From assembly GCA_038124765.1 (NCBI GenBank), contig JAYPCO010000007.1:1-40651 (forward strand): 40,651 nt of DNA, read 5' to 3'. A program made the position numbers and the translations under genes. Positions within the stretch are counted from its first letter, which is position 1; the number at the start of each line of letters is the position of its first letter. The notes beneath the pieces were generated by a model, which did no database searches, was not told the DNA's origin, and worked only from the letters and a program-made list of their open reading frames with translations. Source of the DNA: HIMB59 sp038124765 (lineage in GTDB: Bacteria > Pseudomonadota > Alphaproteobacteria > HIMB59). This document shows positions 8,806 to 17,167 of this stretch, one piece after another.

Positions 8806-10051
8806 GGTTACAAAGCTTAATAGTGGTTTAACATTAATTACGGATTATATCGATACCGTAGAAACCATTTCAGTTGGTATGTGGAATAAAGTAGGTGCAA
8901 GGAATGAGCACGAACAGAATAATGGCGTTGCACATTTGCTTGAGCATATGGCTTTTAAAGGTACTAAAAACAGATCTGCTTTAGATATAGCTAAAGAAGT
9001 GGAGATGGTAGGGGGTATGGTAAATGCCTATACCTCAAGAGAGGTCACGGCCTATTATATGAAAGTTTTAAAAGAAGACCTTAGTTTATCTGTTGATATT
9101 ATCTCTGACATACTTCAAAACTCTACATTTGATGAAAAAGAATTAGATAGAGAAAGAGGAGTAATTATTCAAGAAATTGGAATGTATCTCGATACTCCTG
9201 ATGATGTTGTTTTTGATAAATGGCAAGAAACTGCTTATCCTAATCAACCCATGGGCAGGTCTATCCTTGGTAAAACTGAAATTATCAAGTCTATAAGTAA
9301 AGACCAAGTACAAGGATTTATGAATAGTTTTTATCATCCTGAAAAAATGGTTTTTTCAATTTCAGGTAATTTTGATGAAAGCAATGTTGTTGATTTAGTT
9401 GATAAATACTTTCAAAACTTACCTAATGGAAATTCTGACCATTCACCTAAGGCTAAATACCAAGGTGGTGAATTTCGTCAAGAAAAAGATCTTGAGCAGG
9501 TCAATTTAATTTTAGGTTTCGAAGGCGTGGATTTCTATTCGGATTTATACTATTCAACAGCAGTTTACTCTGCAGTATTGGGATCCGGGATGTCATCACG
9601 ATTGTTTCAAGAAATTAGAGAGAAAAGAGGCTTGGTTTACAGTATTTCAAGCTACACTTCCTCTTTCTCAGACTCAGGTATCTTTGGTGTGTATGCGGGA
9701 ACAGGCCAGAAAGAAGTCACAGAATTAATACCGGTTCTTTGTGATCAAATAAACACAAGCGCACTTACATTTTCTCAAGAAGAGTTAAAAAGAGCAAAAG
9801 CACAATTTAAATCTTCTTTACTAATGGGGCAGGAGAGTACTTCTAGAAGATGCAGATCAAACGCATCCCAATATTTGATGCATAATCGAGTTATACCGCA
9901 AAATGAAATCATTTCTAAAATTGACTCTGTTCAATTAGAGGACATTGAAAAAGCAAGACTTAATATCCTAAAATCAGATATTACTTTATCCTCAATTGGA
10001 CCTGTTCAAAAATTAGAAAATTTGGACGCTATCCGAAAAAGATTCAACTAA
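8798..10051 (+). CDS. M16 family zinc protease (mitochondrial processing peptidase beta-like)
   Basis: Pitrilysin-type metalloprotease with the inverted zinc motif HLLEH (46-50) and the downstream glutamate Glu126 in RGVIIQEI. MGGMVNAYTSRE-type and SRLFQEIREKRGLVYSI blocks are typical of the bacterial relatives of mitochondrial processing peptidase. At 417 aa it is a single M16A/M16C half-protein and would act as a dimer. It follows thrC with an eight-base overlap; an AAAGGAG at 8778-8784 is a somewhat distant Shine-Dalgarno. The thrC-M16 pair is common in alphaproteobacteria. Its 3' end overlaps rnhA, which is read from the other strand. Confidence 0.95.
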   Translation: MAKVTKLNSGLTLITDYIDTVETISVGMWNKVGARNEHEQNNGVAHLLEHMAFKGTKNRSALDIAKEVEMVGGMVNAYTSREVTAYYMKVLKEDLSLSVDIISDILQNSTFDEKELDRERGVIIQEIGMYLDTPDDVVFDKWQETAYPNQPMGRSILGKTEIIKSISKDQVQGFMNSFYHPEKMVFSISGNFDESNVVDLVDKYFQNLPNGNSDHSPKAKYQGGEFRQEKDLEQVNLILGFEGVDFYSDLYYSTAVYSAVLGSGMSSRLFQEIREKRGLVYSISSYTSSFSDSGIFGVYAGTGQKEVTELIPVLCDQINTSALTFSQEELKRAKAQFKSSLLMGQESTSRRCRSNASQYLMHNRVIPQNEIISKIDSVQLEDIEKARLNILKSDITLSSIGPVQKLENLDAIRKRFN

Positions 10052-10474
10052 GTTTTCGGCTGAATTCCTAGCTAGTTCATCCACGTAGTTATTGTACTTG
10101 TCTATATTATGAGCTTTTACCCATTCCCATTTAACATTTAGTTTAGAGTTTAGTTCGTCTAATTTTTCCCAAAGATTTTGGTTCTTAACATTTGATTTAG
10201 TAGCGGTTTTCCAATTATTTTTTTTCCAATTCTTTATCCAGTCAGAAATTCCATTTTTGACATAATTACTATCAGTAATTAAGATAATCTCGTCTTTCCT
10301 TACAATGTTATAATTTAAAGCCTCTATTGCAGCTGTTAATTCCATTTGATTGTTAGTAGTTTCTCTTTGGAAGCCAGACATAGCTGTAAATTTATCTCCA
10401 TCTTGCATTAAAAAAGCCCACCCACCATTTCCAGGGTTGCCTAAACAAGATCCATCAGTATAAATTCTTATCAA
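10013..10474 (-). CDS. rnhA: Ribonuclease HI
   Basis: Degrades the RNA strand of RNA-DNA hybrids. The 153-aa protein has the catalytic acids Asp7 (IYTDGSCLGNPG), Glu45 (NNQMELTAAI), Asp68 (ITDSNYVKNG) and Asp132 (VDELAR), plus His122 in the flexible loop, so the active site is complete. It overlaps thrB by four bases. Its C-terminal coding region overlaps the end of the convergent M16 gene by 39 bases, so the last residues of both proteins are specified by the same DNA. The thrB-rnhA pair is common in alphaproteobacteria. Confidence 0.96.
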   Translation of the reverse strand: MIRIYTDGSCLGNPGNGGWAFLMQDGDKFTAMSGFQRETTNNQMELTAAIEALNYNIVRKDEIILITDSNYVKNGISDWIKNWKKNNWKTATKSNVKNQNLWEKLDELNSKLNVKWEWVKAHNIDKYNNYVDELARNSAENLVESFSDSVQIF

Positions 10475-11409
10475 AAAAAGTCCTGAAGGTTATTTTTTTC
10501 ATGAAATTTTAAAATTTCAAAGAAGTCCAAAGGGTTTTTATGGTTTACCTGACCTGAGTTATTAAAGTATTGATCGTGTAATCGAGTAAGAAAAAATCGA
10601 ATTGCACTACATTTTAAATAAAAATTTAAGTATTCTTTTTCAGTTTGATTTAGAGATATATTATCTAGGTAATTTTTGAAAAATAATTGAAATTCATTTT
10701 CAAAAAAGACCTCCTGTTTAAAGAACCAAGCATTTATCAGTGTAGATAAATCATAAATGACACTATCAGTGCATGTAAAAAAGAAGTCTATGACTCCTGA
10801 TACACTATCATCATTAAAAAATATGTTATCTTTAAATAGATCTGCGTGTATTAAGCCTTTTCTTATATTAGTTGGAAATTGATCATAAATATTTTTAATC
10901 AGATTTTTTACATGATTAAATTCTTGTAAATTTTTACCCTCATAATCTTTAAATTTTTCTAAGATATATTTCCAAGTTGGCAATAACATGTCATTTTCTC
11001 TTACTAAAGATGACTTCAAGCCTATATTTTGCATATTTGCCGTAAATTTAGCTAATGATGACAAATTTTTATTATTAAAATTTTTTATGGGTCTTCCTTG
11101 AATGAAGCTATAGATAGCACAAGGTTTGTTATGGATATTAAAAATATCTTTATGATTTATTTGAGTTGCTACAGGGCAATTAATACCTGCATTTTTAAAT
11201 TCTGCCATAGCATTATTAAAAAATGGAAGGTCCTGTTCCTTTGTTCTTTTTTCAAAAATTGTAAATATATATTTTGATTTATCTTCTAGTTGTATAAGAA
11301 AGTTAGAATTTTCTACACCCTCAGTTATACCCTCTATTGATGCAATAACCCCAAGGCCATTAAATATTAATTGCGCATCTTCAATTTCTATATTTGTATA
11401 AACTGCCAT
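10471..11409 (-). CDS. thrB: Homoserine kinase, APH-like type
   Basis: Phosphorylates homoserine in threonine synthesis. The 312-aa product belongs to the aminoglycoside-phosphotransferase-like class of homoserine kinases rather than the GHMP class. It starts MAVYTNI and has NSNFLI near the N-terminus, the catalytic loop IHADLFKDNIFF (His188, Asp190, Asn195) and the metal-binding GVIDFFFTCTD (Asp208). Length is normal. It is first in a two-gene unit with rnhA. Its product would feed the threonine synthase encoded on the opposite strand nearby. Confidence 0.93.
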   Translation of the reverse strand: MAVYTNIEIEDAQLIFNGLGVIASIEGITEGVENSNFLIQLEDKSKYIFTIFEKRTKEQDLPFFNNAMAEFKNAGINCPVATQINHKDIFNIHNKPCAIYSFIQGRPIKNFNNKNLSSLAKFTANMQNIGLKSSLVRENDMLLPTWKYILEKFKDYEGKNLQEFNHVKNLIKNIYDQFPTNIRKGLIHADLFKDNIFFNDDSVSGVIDFFFTCTDSVIYDLSTLINAWFFKQEVFFENEFQLFFKNYLDNISLNQTEKEYLNFYLKCSAIRFFLTRLHDQYFNNSGQVNHKNPLDFFEILKFHEKNNLQDFF

Positions 11410-11471
11410 TTTTTTTGGTATAAAAAGACTTATTTCTTTTTAAAAGTTATTTATTAATATTTACTATCATA
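11410..11471. promoter_or_regulatory. Divergent intergenic region between thrB and a lipoprotein gene
   Basis: These 62 bases must hold the promoters for thrB-rnhA (leftward) and the lipoprotein gene (rightward) unless they lie inside coding sequence. The DNA is almost pure A+T with several TATAAA/TATTAA-like hexamers, so no single -10 or -35 can be picked with confidence. No repeat or palindrome stands out. Confidence 0.3.
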
Positions 11472-11969
11472 ATGTTTAAAATTTTAATATCAGCTATTTT
11501 AGCGCTAGTAATCACAAACTCCTGCTCTGTCAAAAATCCTTTTAATAAAAAAAATGAATATGTCTATTTAGATTGCCCTAAATCTTTAGTGCTACTAAAA
11601 GCTAAATCTATAGATTTGAATGATTCGAGCTTAAGTTTAAATAAAGATTTGAGCCTAATATGTTCAGAGCAAGCAAATAAAAATGATTTAGTATCTATTC
11701 AAGTTGATTATGAAGTTGAAGTGACCAGTCAAAAAAGTATTAATGATGAATTTACTTTTTGGTTATTTGTCACTAATAAACAGGAAGATCAGAAGTTGTA
11801 TGAAGAAAATTTTACTAACTTAATTAATTTAGAAATACCAGAGGATAGTAGTGGTCAAACAATACAAAATTTTTCTTTCAGCAATTCTATTACAATTACA
11901 AAAGACGATTATAAAAGTGGCGTTAGGGTTTTCGTAGGAATTACCCCTAAAGATTTTAAATTAACTTAA
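11472..11969 (+). CDS. Putative lipoprotein of unknown function
   Basis: A 165-aa product with a short hydrophobic N-terminus ending in TNSC (Cys18), an imperfect lipobox, so it is probably exported and lipidated. The mature part begins with a second cysteine in YLDCPKSLVLL and is mostly predicted beta structure with alternating hydrophobic residues. It loosely resembles a widespread alphaproteobacterial envelope lipoprotein without known role (a CP-x-vLv opening, then a beta domain ending in a V-F-V-G-x-T-like strand), but I cannot verify that. Composition matches the neighbours. It is monocistronic, and its stop is shared, as a TTAA double stop, with the convergent atpF. Confidence 0.7.
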   Translation: MFKILISAILALVITNSCSVKNPFNKKNEYVYLDCPKSLVLLKAKSIDLNDSSLSLNKDLSLICSEQANKNDLVSIQVDYEVEVTSQKSINDEFTFWLFVTNKQEDQKLYEENFTNLINLEIPEDSSGQTIQNFSFSNSITITKDDYKSGVRVFVGITPKDFKLT

Positions 11970-11987
11970 TTTAAAGATTTAAAATCT
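11951..11987. terminator. Palindrome over the shared stop codons of the lipoprotein gene and atpF, possible bidirectional terminator
   Basis: AGATTTTAAA (11951-11960) is an exact inverted repeat of TTTAAAATCT (11978-11987). Inside the loop there is a second short palindrome, AAATTAA-c-TTAATTT (11958-11972). The structure is centred on the stop codons of the two convergent genes. The stems are A+T only except one G-C pair, so the hairpin is weak, and it may only reflect that both proteins end in a Ser/Lys-Asp-Phe-Lys-like sequence. Confidence 0.35.
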
Positions 11988-12451
11988 GAAATGCTTTTTT
12001 CAATTAGCTTATTTTTATCAGACTCTGGTAAATTATTTAAATAACCAACTATAATTTTGTTAAGCTCAATAGAGGCTTGGCTTTTGATTGATTGAATAGC
12101 AGATAATTCAATTTGTTTTATCCTCTCCAAGGAGTTTTTCTCTTTAGAAGAGATAGATTGGCGAGCTTTATCAATAATATTTTGAGATAAGGATTGAGCT
12201 TGGTTTTTTGCATCAGCTAATAATTGGCTTATCTTATTGTCTAAATCTGCTGTTTGCTTTTGAGCTTCATTAACTTTTTTTTCAGCCTCGGTGAAAGATT
12301 GAAGTGACTCATTGATATTTTTTTTAATTTCTTCGATTTTATTATCTAGACCGCCAATAAACATAGATCTAAATGGCTTAGCCATTAAAATAATGAAAAT
12401 GACAAAGGAGACTGAAAGCCAAAACTTAGGATCTTCTAATAAGTGTTCCAT
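11966..12451 (-). CDS. atpF: ATP synthase F0 subunit b
   Basis: Peripheral-stalk subunit linking the membrane sector to F1. The 161-aa product has one N-terminal membrane helix (about 10-25) followed by a long charged coiled coil, as expected. It is the last gene of the leftward atpI-B-E-F'-F unit, and its ATG shares one base with the stop of the b' gene. I call it b rather than b' from its last position in the operon, the alphaproteobacterial order. The stop overlaps that of the convergent lipoprotein gene. Confidence 0.9.
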   Translation of the reverse strand: MEHLLEDPKFWLSVSFVIFIILMAKPFRSMFIGGLDNKIEEIKKNINESLQSFTEAEKKVNEAQKQTADLDNKISQLLADAKNQAQSLSQNIIDKARQSISSKEKNSLERIKQIELSAIQSIKSQASIELNKIIVGYLNNLPESDKNKLIEKSISDFKSLN

Positions 12452-12909
12452 TAGATATTGATACTCCCTTTATCTATATTTGTTATTTTAGATAAGAATG
12501 TGGAAGCAGAGTCTTTGAGTTGAGTATTTAGCTCTGACAATGCTTCATTTTTTTCTTTAGAAACTCTTTCCTCTGTGGCTTTTATTTCACTTTGGATTTT
12601 TTCCTCAGTTGCCTTAATGAGTTTTTCACTTTCACTCAATGCTTGATCACGTGCTTCAGTGATAATTTTATTTGCCTGTTCTCTTGCCTCTTTTAATTTA
12701 GTTTCGTAGTTCTCTACTAAAGACTCAGCTTTTTTGATTAATTCATCTTGTTTTGAGAGGTGAGAGTTAACAAACTCATCTCTCTTATTCAAAAAAGCTC
12801 TTATTTTAGGAAGTGTAAAATAAGTCAATACTACAAAGAGTATGACAAAAAATACACCCAGCCAAAAAAGCTGAGAAATAAAAGACTCGACTTGTTCTAA
12901 TTGAGGCAT
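12451..12909 (-). CDS. atpF': ATP synthase F0 subunit b'
   Basis: Second peripheral-stalk subunit; alphaproteobacteria, like cyanobacteria and chloroplasts, use a b/b' heterodimer. The 152-aa protein has an N-terminal helix (about 11-32) with FFVILFVVLTYFTLPKI, then a Lys/Glu-rich coiled coil. The YFTLPKIRAFLNKR-like transition after the membrane helix is typical of b'. It follows atpE by 25 nt and joins atpF by a one-base overlap. Confidence 0.92.
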   Translation of the reverse strand: MPQLEQVESFISQLFWLGVFFVILFVVLTYFTLPKIRAFLNKRDEFVNSHLSKQDELIKKAESLVENYETKLKEAREQANKIITEARDQALSESEKLIKATEEKIQSEIKATEERVSKEKNEALSELNTQLKDSASTFLSKITNIDKGSINI

Positions 12910-12934
12910 CTAGTGATTTTACTTAATATATTTC

Positions 12935-13162
12935 CTACGAGAATAAAATCACTAGCGCAATAACTAATGCGAATAGGGCAATCGCTTCAACAAGTGCGAA
13001 ACCTAACATAGTCATTGTAAACACTTCATTTCTTGCAGCTGGGTTTCTTCCAACAGCAGTAATGAATGCCGCAAAAACGTTACCAATACCAATACCTGCA
13101 CCGATCACACCGATCACAGCTAAGCCAGCGCCTAAGTATTTAAGACCTTCAACTAGTTCCAT
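12935..13162 (-). CDS. atpE: ATP synthase F0 subunit c
   Basis: Forms the rotating ring that carries protons. The 75-aa hairpin protein has two membrane helices separated by the polar loop GRNPAAR (38-44) and the proton-binding carboxylate Glu59 in FALVEAIALF. I see no sodium-type Gln/Glu-Ser ligand set, so proton use is expected. A full-length Shine-Dalgarno precedes it. Length and motifs fit alphaproteobacterial and mitochondrial c subunits. Confidence 0.97.
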   Translation of the reverse strand: MELVEGLKYLGAGLAVIGVIGAGIGIGNVFAAFITAVGRNPAARNEVFTMTMLGFALVEAIALFALVIALVILFS

Positions 13163-13166
13163 ATTT

Positions 13167-13174
13167 ACCTCCTT
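13167..13174 (-). promoter_or_regulatory. Strong Shine-Dalgarno of atpE
   Basis: On the minus strand the leader reads AAGGAGGT followed by AAAT and the ATG. This is an eight-base complement to the anti-Shine-Dalgarno of 16S rRNA. Most genes in this window have weak or no Shine-Dalgarno sequences, so a perfect one in front of atpE fits the need for many c subunits per ATP synthase. Confidence 0.8.
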
Positions 13175-13182
13175 ATGTTCAC

Positions 13183-13935
13183 CTAGTGTAAATGTAAAGC
13201 GTCGTTAATGTACAAGCATGTTAATATTGCAAAAACATATGCTTGTAAAAATGCAATTAGTATTTCTAGCCCTGTTAAAGCAATAATAAATACTAATGGC
13301 AGAATTCCGAAAAAACCGAGTGCAGAAACAAAACCTGCAAATACTTTTAATAATGTATGACCTGCTAACATGTTTGCAAAAAGTCGAACAGAAAGACTTA
13401 CCGGTCTAGAAAGATAAGAAATAACTTCAATTGGAATAAGTAATGGCAACATATAAAAAGGCAAACCAGGAATAACAAAAAAACCAAAAAATTTAATACC
13501 ATGTTTCACAAAACCTAAAATTGTTACAAATATAAAAACACCCATAGCAAGGGCTAGTGTTACTATAATATGGCTAGTAAAGGTGAAACTATATGGGATC
13601 ATTCCAAATAGATTTCCAAATAAAATGAACATAAAAAGAGAGAAAACTAATGGAAAGTATTTTTTTCCTTCTTTTCCCACTGTGTCATTTAAAAGACTAT
13701 TAATAAAGTTGAAGCCTAACTCGGCAGCTACTTGAAGTCGTGTAGGATATAAATCTTGGACAGAATTTGTTTTTTTTGATCTTAAAAAAGGAATAGAAAA
13801 GAAACCAATAATAAAGATTGTAGTGATAGTCATCCATAGTGATGAATTAGTAAATGAAATATCATGACCAAATAATTGCAGGTCTACAATGGGATGAATT
13901 TCAAATTGATGAAGTGGACTCTCGCCTTTTGCCAT
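13183..13935 (-). CDS. atpB: ATP synthase F0 subunit a
   Basis: Stator subunit with the two proton half-channels. The 250-aa polytopic product has the essential arginine in LSVRLFANMLAGH (Arg184), preceded by the SRPVS segment, and a C-terminal LQAYVFAILTCLYI helix typical of the family. It lies between atpI and atpE with short spacers of about 20 nt on either side. The length is that of alphaproteobacterial and mitochondrial a subunits. Confidence 0.97.
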   Translation of the reverse strand: MAKGESPLHQFEIHPIVDLQLFGHDISFTNSSLWMTITTIFIIGFFSIPFLRSKKTNSVQDLYPTRLQVAAELGFNFINSLLNDTVGKEGKKYFPLVFSLFMFILFGNLFGMIPYSFTFTSHIIVTLALAMGVFIFVTILGFVKHGIKFFGFFVIPGLPFYMLPLLIPIEVISYLSRPVSLSVRLFANMLAGHTLLKVFAGFVSALGFFGILPLVFIIALTGLEILIAFLQAYVFAILTCLYINDALHLH

Positions 13936-13955
13936 GCGCTAATAAAACAAATTTC

Positions 13956-14186
13956 TTAGTTTTTTTCTATGCGACTTATAAGCCTGTAAATATTCAATAA
14001 ACCAGCAAAAAAACCTAATATTATCAGTATTATTAGCCCAAATGGCTTGGTCTCAAAGTACTTATCAATCATCAGTCCAATAACAACAGATACTCCTATT
14101 GCAGCAAGCAACTCAGTAGAGATTCTGTAGGCAAAGCTCAAGCCCTTCATGCCTGAATTTTTATTATCATCTTGATTATTCTGCAT
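13956..14186 (-). CDS. atpI: ATP synthase protein I (AtpI/AtpZ-like)
   Basis: Small membrane protein usually placed ahead of the F0 genes and proposed to help c-ring assembly. The 76-aa product has a polar N-terminus and two membrane helices (about 25-43 and 49-68) with LLAAIGVSVVIGLMIDKYF and IILGFFAGLLNIYR, which fit the family. Its start lies inside the last codons of smc (11-base overlap), so F0 expression may start with transcription of the smc operon or from a promoter inside smc. Confidence 0.9.
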   Translation of the reverse strand: MQNNQDDNKNSGMKGLSFAYRISTELLAAIGVSVVIGLMIDKYFETKPFGLIILIILGFFAGLLNIYRLISRIEKN

Positions 14187-16542
14187 ACTTCACCGCCTCT
14201 TCGAGTTCTACAGAAACAATTTGAGAAACTCCTTCTTCGGGCATTGTCACACCATAAAGTCTGTCTACTCGAGACATGGTCATTCTATTATGAGTAATAA
14301 TAATAAACTTTGTTTGAACTTTTTCAGAAATTTCTTCTACCATACTACAAAAACGATCAACGTTGTTATCATCTAACGGCGCATCAACTTCGTCGAGGAT
14401 ACAAAAGGGTGAGGGGTTTGCTATAAAAACAGCAAATAATAAAGAAATTGCTGTCAGGGCCTGCTCGCCACCTGAAAGTAATGTGATATTTTGCATTTTT
14501 TTACCAGGGGGGCTCGCAAAAATTTCTAAACCTGAATTTAGTGGATCTTCATCATTCTGGATTAATTTTAAATAAGCTTTTCCACCACCAAACAACTTTG
14601 TAAAAAGTCTTTCAAAGTTTTCATTAACAATTGTAAACGCATCTTTTAGTCTTGTAATACCTTCCTTGTTAATTTTATTAATTGCATCATGCAATTTAGC
14701 AATAGACTCTTGTATTTCGTTTTTATCCTTAATGGTGTCATTTACCTTTTCTCTTAATTTAACATACTCATCTTCAGCTAAAAGATTGACTGCTCCAATT
14801 CTTTCTCTTTCTGCAACTAGTCTCATAACTCTTTTTTCAGCAGTTTCTAAATCTTCATCTTTTTTTAATTTTTCTATTTCTGTTTCTAGTTCAAATAAAT
14901 TAGCATTTATTTTTTCTCGACAGGATTGGGCTAATTGATTGAGGTTGTTGGTAAAGTTAGAAATCTCCGACTCTTTTCGGATTAATTCTTCTTTAACAAT
15001 TGAATAGTTTTGTTCTTTATTTCTCAAATCTTTTGAGAGCTCTTCTAATAGGTTTTCCTGACTTTGTAGTTCGTTATCAAACAATCTTTTTTCTTCATCA
15101 AGTTTATTGATTTTGTCTAATAAAAATTGCCTTTTGCTATCAATATCACCCGGATTATTTTGGGAAATCTCTAATTCTTCTTTGGCAGTTTTAATTCTCC
15201 CATTGAGATCATCTATTTTTTGTTGTGTGACATCAGCAATACGTTCCCACTCAATGATTTGTTTTTTTAAATCATTAATTCTTTTTTCTTTAAGTTCAGC
15301 CAATATAGAGGAGATATTAGCTTCATGTTCACTTGAAACATATAAACCGTCCCATCTCCATAAGTTACCTGCAATATCTACTATAGATTGACCGGCTTTG
15401 ATCTTATGATGATTTTCTAATCCTAAATTATAATTTTCGACAATAGCAACATGATTGAGCTTATCGAGAATGTTTTTGGGTGCTTTAATTAGGGACGATG
15501 CAACTTGACATTCAAAATCAAATTGAATTTCACTTGTCTCGATATTTAAATCAGACCAATAAAAAATATCATCCTTATCAAGAGATGCTAAAAGCTCTTT
15601 ACCAAAAATAGCAGCCACGACATTTTCATATTTTTTGTCAAAAGAGATATGATTTAATAAACTTCTATCAGTTTGACTGCCTCTAGTTGTTTTATTCCCA
15701 CTTGTATCTTGTGATACTAGCTCCTCTAATTCTTTTTTTATTTCCATAATTTTTGAATTAGTTTCGTTATATTGTTGACTTTCTACATTGAGATCTTGAT
15801 TTAATTGTTTTACGCGGTGCTCTAGATTGACCTTATGCTCTTCAAANNNNNNNNNNNNNNNNNNNNNNNNNNNNNNNNNNNNNNNNNNNNNNNNNNNNNN
15901 NNNNNNNNNNNNNNNNNNNNNNNNNNNNNNNNNNNNNNNNNNNNNNTTAATAACATCCTCAACTCTTAAGAGATTGTTCTCAGCGCCTTTTAATCTTAAT
16001 TCAGAATCGTGCCTTCTAGATTGAAGTCCTAAAATTCCTGCCGCTTCCTCAAGAACCATTTTCCGATCTTCTGGCTTTGCCTGTGTAATTGCACCAATTC
16101 TTCCTTGGCTAACTATGGATGTCGATCTTGCGGATGTTGAAGCGTCTGCAAAAAGTAATTGAATATCTTTAAGCCTTACTTCTTTGCCATTGATATAGGA
16201 ATTACTGCCTTCGCCTCTCCAAATTTTTCTAGCAATTTCTAGTTGTTTTGATTCATATTTGCTTTCTAAGCTAGTGTTCTCTACATCTACGAATAAACCA
16301 ACCTCTGCCAAATTCCAAGAGGGTCTGTTATCAGTTCCATTAAAGATAAGATCATCAATTTCTTTACCTCTTAACTGTTTGGCTGATACCTCACCTAGGC
16401 CAAATCTTATAGCTTCAACTATATTTGATTTACCGCAACCATTAGGTCCCACAATTCCGGTAAGTCCTGGTTTTATTTCGAACTCAGTTGGTTCTACGAA
16501 TGATTTAAAACCTTTAATAGAGAGTTTATTTAAGGAAAGCAA
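14176..16542 (-). CDS. smc: Chromosome partition protein SMC, interrupted by an assembly gap
   Basis: Condensin-type ATPase that organises and segregates the chromosome. The N-terminal head is present: GFKSFVEPTE, Walker A GPNGCGKSN (32-40) and the Q-loop region around IVSQGRIG. After 100 N come the end of the first coiled coil, the hinge (around KYENVVAAIFGKE), the second coiled coil and the C-terminal head with signature LSGGEQALTAI and Walker B FCILDEVDAPLDD. The assembled length is 788 codons including 34 unknown, while SMC is usually about 1,150 aa; the missing part is the first coiled coil, so the gap is probably larger than 100 bases. The start is TTG, just after dsbA. Confidence 0.95.
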   Translation of the reverse strand: MLSLNKLSIKGFKSFVEPTEFEIKPGLTGIVGPNGCGKSNIVEAIRFGLGEVSAKQLRGKEIDDLIFNGTDNRPSWNLAEVGLFVDVENTSLESKYESKQLEIARKIWRGEGSNSYINGKEVRLKDIQLLFADASTSARSTSIVSQGRIGAITQAKPEDRKMVLEEAAGILGLQSRRHDSELRLKGAENNLLRVEDVIXXXXXXXXXXXXXXXXXXXXXXXXXXXXXXXXXXFEEHKVNLEHRVKQLNQDLNVESQQYNETNSKIMEIKKELEELVSQDTSGNKTTRGSQTDRSLLNHISFDKKYENVVAAIFGKELLASLDKDDIFYWSDLNIETSEIQFDFECQVASSLIKAPKNILDKLNHVAIVENYNLGLENHHKIKAGQSIVDIAGNLWRWDGLYVSSEHEANISSILAELKEKRINDLKKQIIEWERIADVTQQKIDDLNGRIKTAKEELEISQNNPGDIDSKRQFLLDKINKLDEEKRLFDNELQSQENLLEELSKDLRNKEQNYSIVKEELIRKESEISNFTNNLNQLAQSCREKINANLFELETEIEKLKKDEDLETAEKRVMRLVAERERIGAVNLLAEDEYVKLREKVNDTIKDKNEIQESIAKLHDAINKINKEGITRLKDAFTIVNENFERLFTKLFGGGKAYLKLIQNDEDPLNSGLEIFASPPGKKMQNITLLSGGEQALTAISLLFAVFIANPSPFCILDEVDAPLDDNNVDRFCSMVEEISEKVQTKFIIITHNRMTMSRVDRLYGVTMPEEGVSQIVSVELEEAVKYAE
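15847..15946. other. Assembly gap of 100 N inside smc
   Basis: A run of exactly 100 N, the usual placeholder for a gap of unknown length. It falls in the first coiled coil of SMC. The reading frames on the two sides happen to match across the 100 bases, but the true missing length is unknown. Confidence 0.99.
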
Positions 16543-16543
16543 A

Positions 16544-17167
16544 TTATTGATTCAATTTTTCTTTAATAATCTTAATAAACTCAGAAGCGGGACGATTACC
16601 AGCAACTTTTTGACCATTAATTAAAAAGGTAGGAGTGCTTTCAACGCCAAATATTTCTTGAGCACCAATTTGAAGTTCTAATAGTTTATTTTGATAATCC
16701 TCATCTTTAAGACATGAGTTTAATTGATCATCCTCTAATCCAAATTGAAGACCGTAGCTATTTAACATTTCAATAATTTGTTCTCCCGATTCCGCCTTAG
16801 TCCAAACATCATAATTACTGTATGTCGCGTCCGAGTACATAGACCTAATGGATGGATCACAATTTGCTACTATCGATGCGTAAAACGCTGCTTGGTTTAG
16901 TGGGTAGTCAATAATGTAATAATTAATATGTTTGAATACATCGCTTTCTTTTAATTCTTGCAGTGTTTCATTGTGAAATGCTGCACAGTGTGAGCAGCTA
17001 AACGATGAAAACTCTAATAAATCTATGCTTATTTCTTCCGCTGACCGTATTAAAGGCGAGAGTTCATTATCTGTAAGAAATTGCTGATACTCATAAATTT
17101 TTTCTTTTGCAAAAGAGAGCCATGGTAAAAATACCAAAATAATTAAGACAGATTTAATTTTTTTCAT
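16544..17167 (-). CDS. DsbA-family thiol:disulfide oxidoreductase
   Basis: Exported thioredoxin-fold protein for disulfide formation or isomerisation in the periplasm. The 207-aa product has a signal peptide (about 1-20), the active site CSHC (Cys58, Cys61) in FSCSHCAAFH, and the cis-proline Pro179 in STPTFLINGQ. Two more cysteines (103 and 152) could form a structural disulfide. It overlaps the DUF721 gene by 14 bases and is followed one base later by smc. The DUF721-dsbA-smc order is common in alphaproteobacteria. Confidence 0.93.
   Translation of the reverse strand: MKKIKSVLIILVFLPWLSFAKEKIYEYQQFLTDNELSPLIRSAEEISIDLLEFSSFSCSHCAAFHNETLQELKESDVFKHINYYIIDYPLNQAAFYASIVANCDPSIRSMYSDATYSNYDVWTKAESGEQIIEMLNSYGLQFGLEDDQLNSCLKDEDYQNKLLELQIGAQEIFGVESTPTFLINGQKVAGNRPASEFIKIIKEKLNQ

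Noticed and set aside
14363..15391. Several plus-strand open frames inside smc
   Set aside because: Ser-rich, low-information translations antisense to the SMC heads and coiled coils; shadows of the real gene.
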